Under the pieces are notes generated by a model. That model was given only the letters and a program-made list of their open reading frames with translations, was not told where the DNA came from and made no database searches. Both the position numbers and the translations under genes were made by a program. 64,000 nucleotides of DNA from Methylobacterium sp. C25 (GTDB taxonomy: Bacteria; Pseudomonadota; Alphaproteobacteria; Rhizobiales; Beijerinckiaceae), in the NCBI RefSeq assembly GCF_021352225.1, contig NZ_JAAUVI010000003.1, forward strand, positions 248,001 through 312,000, written 5' to 3'. Each line of letters opens with the position of its first letter. Position 1 is the stretch's first letter. Positions 47,548-56,476 of this stretch are shown one piece after another.

Positions 47548-47877
47548 TCAGTACGTCGCCGCCAGATAATCGGCGATCTTCTTGGCATCCTCGTCTTCGA
47601 TCGGCGCGCCATAGGCCTTGATCATCTTGGTGACCTCGGCGGTCCAGAAGGCGTGACCCTTCTTGGCGGGCTGCATGGCGATGTAGTCTGGCGAGTGGCA
47701 GGTCAGGCAATGCGCCTCGGCCACCTCCTTGCCCGGCCCGGGATGGAGCTGCGCCGTGTCTTCGGGCAGGTCGTAGGTCAGCGGCTTGGCGCCGGCCGCG
47801 CCGATCCAGAGGCAGGCGCCGCACAGGGCGATGCCGGAGAGACCGAGGCGGGTCATCCGTTTTGCTGATCGTGTCAT
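47548..47877 (-). CDS. sorB: sulfite dehydrogenase cytochrome c subunit
   Basis: SorB is the small c-type cytochrome accepting electrons from SorA. The 109-residue product has a signal peptide (about residues 1-30) and a single haem motif CLTCH at residues 57-61, with a possible axial methionine near TKMIKAYG. It begins 13 bp after sorA on the same strand. ATG 47877 follows a GGGGAGGG ribosome site; an in-frame GTG two codons upstream is less likely. Confidence 0.92.
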   Translation of the reverse strand: MTRSAKRMTRLGLSGIALCGACLWIGAAGAKPLTYDLPEDTAQLHPGPGKEVAEAHCLTCHSPDYIAMQPAKKGHAFWTAEVTKMIKAYGAPIEDEDAKKIADYLAATY

Positions 47878-47890
47878 GGTCACCCTCCCC

Positions 47891-49096
47891 TCAGCTCGCC
47901 GTGACGCGGGTCGTCTCGACCACGTTGCGCATGTAGCCGGCCGGGTTCCACAAGGATTCGAGCGGCTGTGACTGGCCGATCCGGTTCATGGCCCGGACGC
48001 GCAGCTTGTGCTCGCCGGCCGGCAGCTTGAGGCTGGCCTCCCAGCCACGGAAGGCATAGCGGCCCTGGTCCTTGCCGAGCTTAGCCACCGTCCAGGTTCG
48101 ACCGTCGTCACCCGAGACCAGCACGTCGGTGATGCCGTAGCCGCCGTCGAAGGCGATGCCGCGCAGCGCCGTCTCCCCAGCTTTCACCTTGCCGCCATCC
48201 TGCACGTTCGTGATGAAGGAGCGCACAGTGAAGCGGTTGATCGGAATGGTCGCCGTCGGCATCTTGCCGGGCTCGGTGCAGGCGCAGGCATTGGCCGGGA
48301 TGCGATAGGCCGTCTTCATCCAGAAGTTCTCGAGCGTGGTGTCGAGGACGGTGATCGCGTTGAGATGCTTCATCCAGTAGGTGCCGTAATAGCCGGGCAC
48401 GACGAGACGGAGCGGGAAGCCGTTGAGGAAGGGCAAGTCCTCGCCGTTCATGGCGTAGGCCAGCATCACCTCGCCGTCGCGGGCGTGATCGATGTCGAGC
48501 GCCTTGGCGAAGTCCGGGGTCTTTTCGAGAATCGGCCCGTCGAGCCCCTCGAACATCACTTGCTTGGCGCCGGCCTGGACGCCCGCCTGCTCGAGGACGG
48601 CCTTGAGGGGCACACCCTTCCAGCGGGCACAGCCCATGGCGCCGTTGGCGAGTTCGCCGCCCGCCACGCGCGGCTCGAAGAAGCCGCGGGAATTGCCCGA
48701 GCACTGGTTGACCGCCGTGATCTCCACCGCGTCGAGCTTCTTGAGATCGGCGAGCGACAGGCTGAGCGGCTTGTTGACCTTGCCCTTGATCTCCAGGCGG
48801 AAGCTCTCCGGGTCGATCTCGGTGGGGACGCCGGCGAGGTGGTAGCGCACGAAGAAGGCGTCGTTCGGCGTGATCGTGCCCTCGTCGAAGACTGAGAACG
48901 GCGTTTCCAGCTGCGGCGGCCGGCTCGTCATCTGGATGAGCGGACGCTTCCCGGGATAGGCGACGAGCGGCCGCTCGCCATTCCCGAAAGGTAGCGTCAC
49001 CCGATCGCTCGGCGTGGCCCTCGCGCGACTGCCGAAGGCGGCGGTCGCGAGCAAAGCGGAGCCAGCGCCGCGAAGTACATCGCGTCGTTGCAACAT
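47891..49096 (-). CDS. sorA: sulfite dehydrogenase molybdopterin subunit
   Basis: SorA oxidises sulfite to sulfate in the periplasm and passes electrons to SorB. The 401-residue protein has a twin-arginine signal (MLQRRDVLRG). The molybdenum-ligating cysteine is residue 132 in AVNQCSGNSRGFFEPRV, and the ALANGAMGCARWKGV-like segment (GGELANGAMGCARWKGV) is typical of SorA. The C-terminal dimerisation domain ends NVVETTRVTAS. It handles the sulfite released by Xsc. Confidence 0.95.
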   Translation of the reverse strand: MLQRRDVLRGAGSALLATAAFGSRARATPSDRVTLPFGNGERPLVAYPGKRPLIQMTSRPPQLETPFSVFDEGTITPNDAFFVRYHLAGVPTEIDPESFRLEIKGKVNKPLSLSLADLKKLDAVEITAVNQCSGNSRGFFEPRVAGGELANGAMGCARWKGVPLKAVLEQAGVQAGAKQVMFEGLDGPILEKTPDFAKALDIDHARDGEVMLAYAMNGEDLPFLNGFPLRLVVPGYYGTYWMKHLNAITVLDTTLENFWMKTAYRIPANACACTEPGKMPTATIPINRFTVRSFITNVQDGGKVKAGETALRGIAFDGGYGITDVLVSGDDGRTWTVAKLGKDQGRYAFRGWEASLKLPAGEHKLRVRAMNRIGQSQPLESLWNPAGYMRNVVETTRVTAS

Positions 49097-49156
49097 CGTT
49101 TCCTCCTTCTCGGACGGCCCCTTCGTGGGGCCGCCGTCTCGTGGGCGGGGCTGAGT

Positions 49157-50230
49157 TCAGCCGAGCCGAAGCAGGTGGATCAGCCCGAGGCTGATCAAGA
49201 GGAGCAGGACGAGCGAGAGCGTCACCGCCGCGGTGACGCGGCCGCCGACGCGGCCGATCACTCGCACGTCGACGCCCAGGCCGAGAGCCGCCATCGAGAT
49301 CACGGTAAGGTAGCCGGCGACCTTGGTGATTGGCCCAACGGCCATGTCCGGAACCAGGCCGAAGGAGCGGCAGGCCGCGAGGATCAGGAAGCCGAGGATG
49401 AACCACGGCACCAGCTTGAACGGATCGAATTTGCGGGGCTTGGCCGGATCGGCCTGGGTCTCGCTGAACCGGGGAGCGAGCAGCGAGAGGCCGACGACGA
49501 CGGGCCCGAGCATCAGCACGCGCACGAGCTTCACCAGCGTGCCGATCTGGGTCGCGACGAGGCCGGCCGGGACGGTGGCGGCCAGCACTTGCGGCACCGC
49601 ATAGACGGTCAGGCCGGCCAGGATGCCGTACTGGCTCGCGCCGAGGCCGAGCAGCGGGATCAGCAGTGGCAGGCCGAGCACCATCAGCACGCCGAGGATC
49701 GCGGTGAAGGAGATCGAGGAGGCGATGTCGTCGCTCGACGCTCCAATAACGGGGGCCACGGCAGCGATGGCCGAGTTTCCGCAGATCGAATTGCCGCAGG
49801 CGATCAGCAGCGACATCCGAACCGCGAGGCCGAGCATGCGGCTGATCGTGAAGCTCGCCACGATGGTGACGACGACGGTGCCGACGATGGCCGCGAGCAG
49901 CAGCGGGCCAGAGGCGACGATCGCCGCGAAGCTGATCGAAGCTCCGAGCAGCATGACCGCGACTTCGAGCAGTTGCTTGGCACTGAAGGCGATGCCTGAG
50001 CGCCAGATCTGGCTCGGCTGCCAGAAGGTGCGGATCGCCATGCCGAGCAGGATCGCGATGACGAGCGCCTCGATATAGGGATGCTCGAACACGCCCTCCT
50101 CGACATGCTGCAGGCCGATCGAGACGAGCGTCACCGCGATGCAGAGCAGGATCCCCGGCGCCAGCGACGTAATGCGTGCGATGACGGGGTTGGTTTTGGG
50201 CGGCGTCACGAAACGGTTTTCCTGCAGCAT
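49157..50230 (-). CDS. YeiH-family membrane protein, putative sulfate exporter
   Basis: A 357-residue, roughly ten-helix membrane protein. VMLLGASISFAAIVASGP, IACGNSICGNSAIAAVAPVI and MAALGLGVDVRVIGRVGG are characteristic of the YeiH family. Relatives in sulfonate clusters are proposed to export sulfate, a role that fits here right upstream of sorA-sorB on the same strand. ATG 50230 has GGAG upstream. The transported ion is inferred from context. Confidence 0.88.
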   Translation of the reverse strand: MLQENRFVTPPKTNPVIARITSLAPGILLCIAVTLVSIGLQHVEEGVFEHPYIEALVIAILLGMAIRTFWQPSQIWRSGIAFSAKQLLEVAVMLLGASISFAAIVASGPLLLAAIVGTVVVTIVASFTISRMLGLAVRMSLLIACGNSICGNSAIAAVAPVIGASSDDIASSISFTAILGVLMVLGLPLLIPLLGLGASQYGILAGLTVYAVPQVLAATVPAGLVATQIGTLVKLVRVLMLGPVVVGLSLLAPRFSETQADPAKPRKFDPFKLVPWFILGFLILAACRSFGLVPDMAVGPITKVAGYLTVISMAALGLGVDVRVIGRVGGRVTAAVTLSLVLLLLISLGLIHLLRLG

Positions 50231-50310
50231 CGTCACTCTCCGATGCCGATCTTTGGCATCGCTAGTCTAGGCCCTCATAGCAATTCTTTGCTCATGCGCA
50301 GCAAAATTCG

Positions 50311-50334
50311 AGAACAATCTTCCAAGATCGTTCT
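50311..50334. promoter_or_regulatory. 24-bp palindrome upstream of the YeiH-type gene
   Basis: AGAACAATCTT-CC-AAGATCGTTCT pairs perfectly apart from one A/C mismatch and the centre. It lies between the MFS stop and the exporter start, so it could be an operator for the exporter-sorAB unit or a terminator of the upstream pair; it lacks a good T-run. Confidence 0.45.
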
Positions 50335-50351
50335 ATAACGTAGAACATCCT

Positions 50352-51689
50352 TCAGGTTGCCTGTGTACGAGTCCATTGCTCGGTCCGTTCTGGCTCCGCC
50401 AGCGAGCCACGTTGCGCCTCACGGCCGATCCACCAAGCGGAAATGGCGCTGACGAGACCGGCGAAGGCGCAATAGGTGCAGACCAGCCAGGGCTTGTCGG
50501 CGCCGGAATATTGCAGGAGCGCGGTAGCGATGATCGGAGTGAGGCCGCTCGCGAAGATTCCGGAGAATTGGTAGACGAACGAGATGCCAGTGTAGCGCAC
50601 CCGGGCCGGGAACAGCTCCGAGAAGAGCGCCGCCTCCGGCCCGTAGACTGTGGCGTAAAGCACTCCGAAGGGCACGATCAGCGCCAGCCAGATCATGCCG
50701 GTGCTGCCGCCGCTATTCAGGAACAGCCAGAAGGCGGGGAAGGCCGAGAGGCCTGTGAGCAGCGAGCCCCAAGCATAGACCCGCGTGCGGCCAAGTCTGT
50801 CAGAGAGCCAGCCGGCGAGCGGAATCGTGGCGCAGAGGAGCAGAGCGGCAGCGGTGACGCCGAGCAGCGCCTCTGTGCGCGGTAGCTTCACCGTGCCGGT
50901 GAGATAGCCGATCGAGAACACCGCAAAGATATTGAAGAACACGCCGTCGATGGTGCGCGCGCCCATGCCGGCGAGCACGTTGCCGGGATAGTCCCGCATC
51001 ATCGAGACGAAAGGGATCGCGGCTTCGGTGTTCGCCTTCTTCACCTGGGCGAATTCCGGCGTCTCCATCACGTTGAGCCGGATGTAGGCGCCGACGGCGA
51101 CGAGCACGGCGCTGAGCAGGAAGGCGAGCCGCCAGCCCCAGGCCAGGAACTGCTCTTCCGTGAGCCCATAGGACAGGCCGGCCACCACGCCCGAGGCGAT
51201 GCAAAGCCCGAGCGCCAAGCCGATCTGTGGGATGCTGGCATAGAGCCCGCGCTTCTCTGGCGGGGCGTATTCGAAGGCCATCAGCACGGCCCCGCCCCAT
51301 TCGCCGCCGAGACCGATCCCCTGGATGATGCGCAGGAAGAGCAGCAGGAGCGGCGCGGCGATTCCGATCTGGGCGTAGGTCGGCACCAGGCCGATCAGGA
51401 AGGTGGCCACGCCCATCAGCATGAGCGTGATCACGAGCATGCTCTTGCGGCCGATCTTGTCGCCGAAATGCCCGAAGATCACGCCGCCCAGCGGGCGCGT
51501 CACGAAGCCGACGGCGAAGGTCGAGTAGGCGAGCAGCGTCGAGACGAGCGGGTCGTGGGCCGGGAAGTAGAGCTTGTTCAGGACGATCCCGGCGACGACG
51601 CCGTAGAGGAAGAAATCGTACCACTCGATCGTCGCGCCGATCAGCGAGGCGCTGACGACGCGGCCGAGACCGCGGCTGTTCTCGTTCAT
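50352..51689 (-). CDS. MFS transporter (metabolite:H+ symporter type), candidate isethionate importer
   Basis: A 445-residue, twelve-helix transporter. ATIEWYDFFLYGVVAG, RPLGGVIFGHFGDKIGRKSML and QGIGLGGEWGGAVLM are diagnostic of the MHS subgroup. Its ATG overlaps the GMC oxidoreductase stop (ATGA), so the two act together. In Cupriavidus necator an MFS carrier (IseU) pairs with the isethionate dehydrogenase IseJ; the same pairing here suggests isethionate import. The subfamily alone does not prove this. Confidence 0.82.
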   Translation of the reverse strand: MNENSRGLGRVVSASLIGATIEWYDFFLYGVVAGIVLNKLYFPAHDPLVSTLLAYSTFAVGFVTRPLGGVIFGHFGDKIGRKSMLVITLMLMGVATFLIGLVPTYAQIGIAAPLLLLFLRIIQGIGLGGEWGGAVLMAFEYAPPEKRGLYASIPQIGLALGLCIASGVVAGLSYGLTEEQFLAWGWRLAFLLSAVLVAVGAYIRLNVMETPEFAQVKKANTEAAIPFVSMMRDYPGNVLAGMGARTIDGVFFNIFAVFSIGYLTGTVKLPRTEALLGVTAAALLLCATIPLAGWLSDRLGRTRVYAWGSLLTGLSAFPAFWLFLNSGGSTGMIWLALIVPFGVLYATVYGPEAALFSELFPARVRYTGISFVYQFSGIFASGLTPIIATALLQYSGADKPWLVCTYCAFAGLVSAISAWWIGREAQRGSLAEPERTEQWTRTQAT

Positions 51690-53365
51690 GTCAGGCTCCC
51701 TTCTCTCACCGGCTCGGCGAGCGGGCGCGGTGTCGTCGAACCGACCCTGACCGGCGCCGATCCGGCGCGGGTGTCGGCCAGGATCATCTCGGAGGCTTTT
51801 TCGGCGATCATCACCACGGGCGCGCTGGTGTTGCCGGAGACCAGGGTCGGCATGATCGAGCAGTCGACGACGCGCAGGCCGCCGACGCCATGGACGCGCA
51901 GACGTGTATCGGTCACCGCCATCGGGTCGTCGCCCATCTTGCAGGTGCCCGAGGGGTGGAAGATCGTGGCGCCCGAGGCGCGGGCGAAGTCGAGCAGCCC
52001 CTCGTCGCCCTCGATGGCCGGCCCTGGCTTGGTCTCCTCGGTGAGAAGCTCACGCAGCGGCCCTGTCGAAGCGAGGCGGCGGGCGAACTTCATGCCCTCG
52101 ATTGTGCAGCGGCGGTCGGTCTCGGTGGCGAGATAGTTGGCTCGCATCACCGGAGCCTCGAACGGATCGACATTGCGCAGGGTCACCGTGCCCCGCGATT
52201 CCGGCCTGAGCTGACACACCGAAAACGTGCAGCCCGACCAGGGATGCGGTGCGCCGCCGGCCATATCGGCGGAGAGCGTTCCGAAGTGGAACTGTACGTC
52301 CGGGGTGCCGGGCCCCGGCATCACGCGAGTGAACAGACCACCCTGGTTGATGCCCACCGCCAGCGGACCGCCGCGGGTCAGCAGCCATTGCAGTCCGATC
52401 CGCGCCTTGCCAAAGACAGAGCGCAGATCGTCATTCGTCGTGATGGGCTTCGCCACCTTGTACATCAGCCGGATCTGCAGGTGGTCCTGCAGGTTCTCGC
52501 CGACCCCGGGCAGCTCCTTTTCGATCGCGATGCCGTGGCGCTGTAGCTCGGCTGCCGGGCCGATACCGGACAGCAGCAGAAGCTGCGGGCTCTGCAGGGC
52601 ACCGGCGGCAAGAATGACTTCTCTCGAGGCGCGCGCCTCGATGATCCGGCCATTCTGGCGGTAGCGCACACCGACGGCGCGGCTGCCCTCGAGGATCAGG
52701 CTGGTGGCATGGGCATCGGTCTCGACGCGGAGGTTGGAGCGGCCTTCTGCCGGGCGCAGATAGGCGACAGCGGAGCTGCAGCGCCAACCCTTCCGCGTGA
52801 AGAGCTGGTAGTAGCCGACGCCCTCTTGGTCGCCGGCATTGAAATCCGTGGTGCGCTTGACGCCGAGCTCGCCGGCGCCGGCGATGATCGCCTCGATCAG
52901 CTCGTGCTTGTGCTCGATGTCGGAGCACCAGAGTGGGCCGTCGCCGCCATGGGCCGGTCCGGCGCCCTTGGTGTTGTGCTCGGAGCGGATGAAGTACGGG
53001 AGAAGATCCTTCCACGACCAGCCGGCATTCCCGAGCGCGGCCCAGTGGTCGTAATCCTCAGGCTGCCCGCGGACGTAGATCAGGCCGTTGATCGAGGAGG
53101 AGCCGCCGAGTGTGCGGCCGCGCGGCCAGTAGATCCGCCGATCCTTCATGGTCGGCTCGGGATCCGTGTAGAACCCCCAGTTGAGGGTCTTGTGGAACAT
53201 CGTCTTCCCATAGCCGATGGGAAGATGGATCCAGGGCGAGCGATCGCGCGGGCCCGCCTCCAGCATCAGCACGCGATGCCGGCCGTCCTCCGAGAGGCGG
53301 TTCGCAAGAACGCATCCTGCGGTGCCGCCACCGACGATGATGAAGTCGAAGGGGGCGATATCCAC
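51686..53365 (-). CDS. GMC-family FAD oxidoreductase, candidate isethionate dehydrogenase
   Basis: A 559-residue GMC flavoprotein. N-terminal FAD fold FDFIIVGGGTAGCVLANRLSE, GMC signature GRTLGGSSSINGLIYVRG, and the C-terminal active-site motif HPSGTCKMGDDP with the catalytic histidine are intact. It resembles choline-dehydrogenase-like alcohol dehydrogenases. Beside xsc and an overlapping MFS carrier, the best substrate guess is isethionate, oxidised to sulfoacetaldehyde (IseJ). GTG 53365 sits 8 nt from GAGGAGG; a GTG three codons upstream is too close to it. Confidence 0.85.
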   Translation of the reverse strand: MDIAPFDFIIVGGGTAGCVLANRLSEDGRHRVLMLEAGPRDRSPWIHLPIGYGKTMFHKTLNWGFYTDPEPTMKDRRIYWPRGRTLGGSSSINGLIYVRGQPEDYDHWAALGNAGWSWKDLLPYFIRSEHNTKGAGPAHGGDGPLWCSDIEHKHELIEAIIAGAGELGVKRTTDFNAGDQEGVGYYQLFTRKGWRCSSAVAYLRPAEGRSNLRVETDAHATSLILEGSRAVGVRYRQNGRIIEARASREVILAAGALQSPQLLLLSGIGPAAELQRHGIAIEKELPGVGENLQDHLQIRLMYKVAKPITTNDDLRSVFGKARIGLQWLLTRGGPLAVGINQGGLFTRVMPGPGTPDVQFHFGTLSADMAGGAPHPWSGCTFSVCQLRPESRGTVTLRNVDPFEAPVMRANYLATETDRRCTIEGMKFARRLASTGPLRELLTEETKPGPAIEGDEGLLDFARASGATIFHPSGTCKMGDDPMAVTDTRLRVHGVGGLRVVDCSIMPTLVSGNTSAPVVMIAEKASEMILADTRAGSAPVRVGSTTPRPLAEPVREGSLT

Positions 53366-53660
53366 CGCCTGCACCTCCTCGATTGCGTTTCCTCGTTATC
53401 GCGCCGCCTCGAGCTCTAATGTCTCGAATTTCGAAACGATATGTTCGATTAAATGAGGAATTTGCTGGCGTGTCAACGCGAACAGCTGTAATCGGGGTCG
53501 TGCCAGCCAGACGTCGCGCAGCCTCCGGCACCGCCTGGAGTGAAGCGGTGCGCGAGGGGGACTCAGGGAACACGCGGCCTAGCTCGGTGGCTGAATGCGA
53601 ATGCCGCTCGGGTCCCTCTGCTGCTCCGCTGGGCCACGGAACGAGTTGGTCGGGAAGCGA

Positions 53661-53876
53661 TCAGTTCCCCGGGAAGCCGATCAGTGTTTCGGCCTGTTCG
53701 TTCTTGGCGATCTCGCTGAGGTGCCACTTGATGGTGGCAACGACATTCTTAAGCGCGATGCCGTCACGCGGGAGCTGGATGGTCGACTGCTTTGCCTGAA
53801 GATTGGCAACGCTCGCAGCAAGGTAGAGCGCAACGGCGAAGGGAAGGATCTGGCGGAGGCGCTCGTGGGGAGGCAT
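53661..53876 (-). CDS. possible small exported protein
   Basis: A 71-residue frame with a hydrophobic N-terminal segment (ILPFAVALYLAASVANLQA) resembling a signal or anchor, then a soluble tail. No family is recognised and there is no clear ribosome site. It lies alone in the gap between the isethionate-like and sulfoacetate-like gene groups. It could be a real small envelope protein or a remnant. Confidence 0.4.
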   Translation of the reverse strand: MPPHERLRQILPFAVALYLAASVANLQAKQSTIQLPRDGIALKNVVATIKWHLSEIAKNEQAETLIGFPGN

Positions 53877-54007
53877 GGCTGAAGAGCCCGTTTGCTGCAA
53901 TGCAAACAAACTATCCGAGCTACTTTTGCGTCGCAATAATTTCGCCACTGTCGAGCCGTCATGGGAGCGTTGCCCTCGGCGCCTGACCGGAGCCCGGGGC
54001 TTGCCGA

Positions 54008-54871
54008 CTAGCGCGGGAGATTTCCGATCTCGGCCATCATGTATTCGGCGAGATGCTCGGCAGCGGCTGCGATCCCGCTGGGCTTGCGCTGCAGCACGAT
54101 TTCGAGGTCCGGCATGTCCGGCAATCCGTCGTTCCGGCCGAGGCGGCGAACCAGCGGGCTTAACGCACAGAGCGGGAAGGCCGAGACAGCGAGCCCGGCA
54201 TAGACCGCAGCCTGGAGCCCAGCGATGCTGTCGCTGACGGCCGCGATGGTCCAGGGCCGCCCCACATGGCCCAGCGCCTCGAGGGCATGCTGCCGGTAGA
54301 CACTGCCGGCGGGCAGCAACGCCAGCGGAAGAGCGCCTTGCGCAGAGACCGGATACTCGCGGGCGGAAACCCAGACCAGCGGCTCCAGCCGAACGATGGT
54401 GCCACTGCCGAATTCCGGCTGCCGGGTCATCAGCGCTATGTCGATCTCTTCCCGCTGTAGCGCCGCATGCAGATTGACGCTGCGCGAGCAGCGCAACTCG
54501 ATCTCGATCTGCGGGTAGGCACGCGAAAAGCCGCTGAGCACGGCCGGCAGCAGGAAGGCCGCATAGAGATCGGGCACGCCAAGCCGCACGTGGCCGGCGA
54601 CGTCGGGTGCGTCGAAACGCTCGCGGATCTCGTCGTTGAGGCCAAGAAGAGTACGCGCGTAGCCAAGCAGCATCTCCCCGTCCCGCGTCAGGGTGAGGTG
54701 GCGACGATCGCCCTCGAACAGCGACTTGCCGAGCGCCTTCTCGAGCCGGTGCATCTGGTGAGTAATGGCAGGCTGGGTGCGGCCGACCTGCTTGCCGGCC
54801 AGCGTTATACTGCCGGTCTCGACCACGGCGACGAAAGTCCTGAGCAGGGGGATCTCGAGATCCGGAATCAT
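54008..54871 (-). CDS. LysR-family transcriptional regulator
   Basis: A 287-residue regulator with an N-terminal winged helix (LRTFVAVVETGSITLAGKQVGRTQPAITHQMHRLE) and a C-terminal periplasmic-binding-protein-like effector domain (VRLGVPDLYAAFLLPAVL). It diverges from the sauU-like operon and is its likely regulator (a SauR-like role by position). ATG 54871 has AGGAAAT upstream; a longer start would add 20 residues. Confidence 0.9.
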   Translation of the reverse strand: MIPDLEIPLLRTFVAVVETGSITLAGKQVGRTQPAITHQMHRLEKALGKSLFEGDRRHLTLTRDGEMLLGYARTLLGLNDEIRERFDAPDVAGHVRLGVPDLYAAFLLPAVLSGFSRAYPQIEIELRCSRSVNLHAALQREEIDIALMTRQPEFGSGTIVRLEPLVWVSAREYPVSAQGALPLALLPAGSVYRQHALEALGHVGRPWTIAAVSDSIAGLQAAVYAGLAVSAFPLCALSPLVRRLGRNDGLPDMPDLEIVLQRKPSGIAAAAEHLAEYMMAEIGNLPR

Positions 54872-55108
54872 ATCGATAAATTTCCTGAATGATCTCGATG
54901 CATAGAATAAATTTCTCCAATGCAAATGCAATCGCTAGCTTGAGATCGAGGTGCCGGACCACCCACGATTCAGGGCGATCAACGACCCCGAACAGGCCGT
55001 CGCTTCAAAGGTGAGGAACACTCAACGGATGTCGGGGACTTGCCCCGCCTTCGCGTGGTCTTACGCGCCGGCTGGTCAAGTCTGTCCGACATCAGTCAGG
55101 AGGGCAGA

Positions 55109-56416
55109 ATGCTGCGGCTTGTTCGGTTCAAAGCCACCGATCGCGTACTGCTGGTCATCTGCCTGATGTACCTGGTCACCTATATTGACCGGGTGAACAT
55201 CGGCACCGCCGCCCCCGCCATGCAGAAGGAGCTGGGGCTCACGAATTTCGAACTTGGCCTCGCCTTCTCGGCCTTCGCCTATCCTTACGCCTTCTTTCAG
55301 ATCGCCGGCGGCTGGCTCGGTGATCGCCTCGGCCCCCGCAAGACGCTGCTGATCTGCGGCGCGATCTGGTCGGCCGCGACGATTGCGATCGGCTTCGTCG
55401 AAGGCGCGATGTCCCTGATCATCGCCCGCTTCATCCTCGGCATCGGTGAAGGCTCCGCCTTTCCCACCGCGACCCGTGCGTTGGCCAACTGGATGCCGGC
55501 CGACAAGCGCGGTTTCGCCCAGGGCATCACCCATGCGGCAGCTCGCCTTGGCAATGCCTTGACGCCGCCGATCATCGCCTTCCTGATCGTCGCCCTCTCC
55601 TGGCGCGACAGCTTCTGGATCATCGGCGTGATCAGCTTCGCCTGGGTTGGCCTGTGGTTCTGGTACTTCCGGGACGATCCGCGCGACCACAAGCACATCA
55701 CCAAGGAGGAGCTCGCCGTCCTTCCAGAGATGAAGATCGCCACGGAGCGCAAGGCCGTGCCGTGGGGGCGCCTGCTCAAGCGCATGATGCCGGTGACCGC
55801 GACCGACTTCTGCTACGGCTGGACGCTCTGGCTGTTCCTGAACTGGATCCCCTCATACTTCCTCCACGAGTACCATCTCGACATCAAGAAGTCGGCGATC
55901 TTCGCCTCGGGCGTGTTCTTTGCCGGTGTGGTCGGCGACACGGTCGGCGGCATCGTCAGCGACCGAATCCTGAAGAGCACCGGCAGCGTCTCGAAGGCCC
56001 GCGTCAGCGTGATCGTGGTCGGCTTCCTCGGCGCCTTCGCCTTCATGATGCCGGTGCTGTTCGTGCATGACGTCGTCACGATCGCCCTCTGCCTGTCCGG
56101 CGCGTTCTTCTTCGCCGAACTGATCGTCGCCCCGATCTGGGCGGTGCCGATGGACATCGCGCCCCAGCATTCGGGCACGGCCTCGGGCTTCATGAACTTC
56201 GGCTTCGGCCTCGCCGGCATGATCTCGCCGGTGGTGTTCGGTGCCGTGATCGATGCGACCGGGCGCTGGGACCTGCCCTTCATCGCCTCCCTCGGCCTGC
56301 TTCTGCTCGGCGCCGTGCTTGCCCTGTTCATGCGGCCCGACGAGCTCTTCGTCGACGATATCGAGCCGGCGCAGCCCGCTTCGAACGCTTCGGTGGCGGT
56401 CAGGCCCAGCGCCTGA
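55109..56416 (+). CDS. MFS transporter, candidate sulfoacetate importer
   Basis: A 435-residue twelve-helix carrier with MYLVTYIDRVNIGTAAPAMQ and GWLGDRLGPRKTLLICG, typical of the anion:cation symporter (ACS) subgroup. First gene of an operon with the SauS-, SauP- and SauQ-like genes. In Cupriavidus necator an MFS protein (SauU) takes up sulfoacetate in this position. ATG 55109 has a strong AGGAGG site. Substrate inferred from context. Confidence 0.85.
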   Translation: MLRLVRFKATDRVLLVICLMYLVTYIDRVNIGTAAPAMQKELGLTNFELGLAFSAFAYPYAFFQIAGGWLGDRLGPRKTLLICGAIWSAATIAIGFVEGAMSLIIARFILGIGEGSAFPTATRALANWMPADKRGFAQGITHAAARLGNALTPPIIAFLIVALSWRDSFWIIGVISFAWVGLWFWYFRDDPRDHKHITKEELAVLPEMKIATERKAVPWGRLLKRMMPVTATDFCYGWTLWLFLNWIPSYFLHEYHLDIKKSAIFASGVFFAGVVGDTVGGIVSDRILKSTGSVSKARVSVIVVGFLGAFAFMMPVLFVHDVVTIALCLSGAFFFAELIVAPIWAVPMDIAPQHSGTASGFMNFGFGLAGMISPVVFGAVIDATGRWDLPFIASLGLLLLGAVLALFMRPDELFVDDIEPAQPASNASVAVRPSA

Positions 56417-56476
56417 CCGCAGGTCACCCTCCCCTCGCCCATCCTTTTTCGACAGCAGCGTAAGGAAAACCGCGGC

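Noticed and set aside
53661..54962. A 433-codon minus-strand frame covering the LysR gene region
   Set aside because: It reads the LysR gene out of frame and only its last 71 codons look protein-like; the LysR frame shows the real family motifs.
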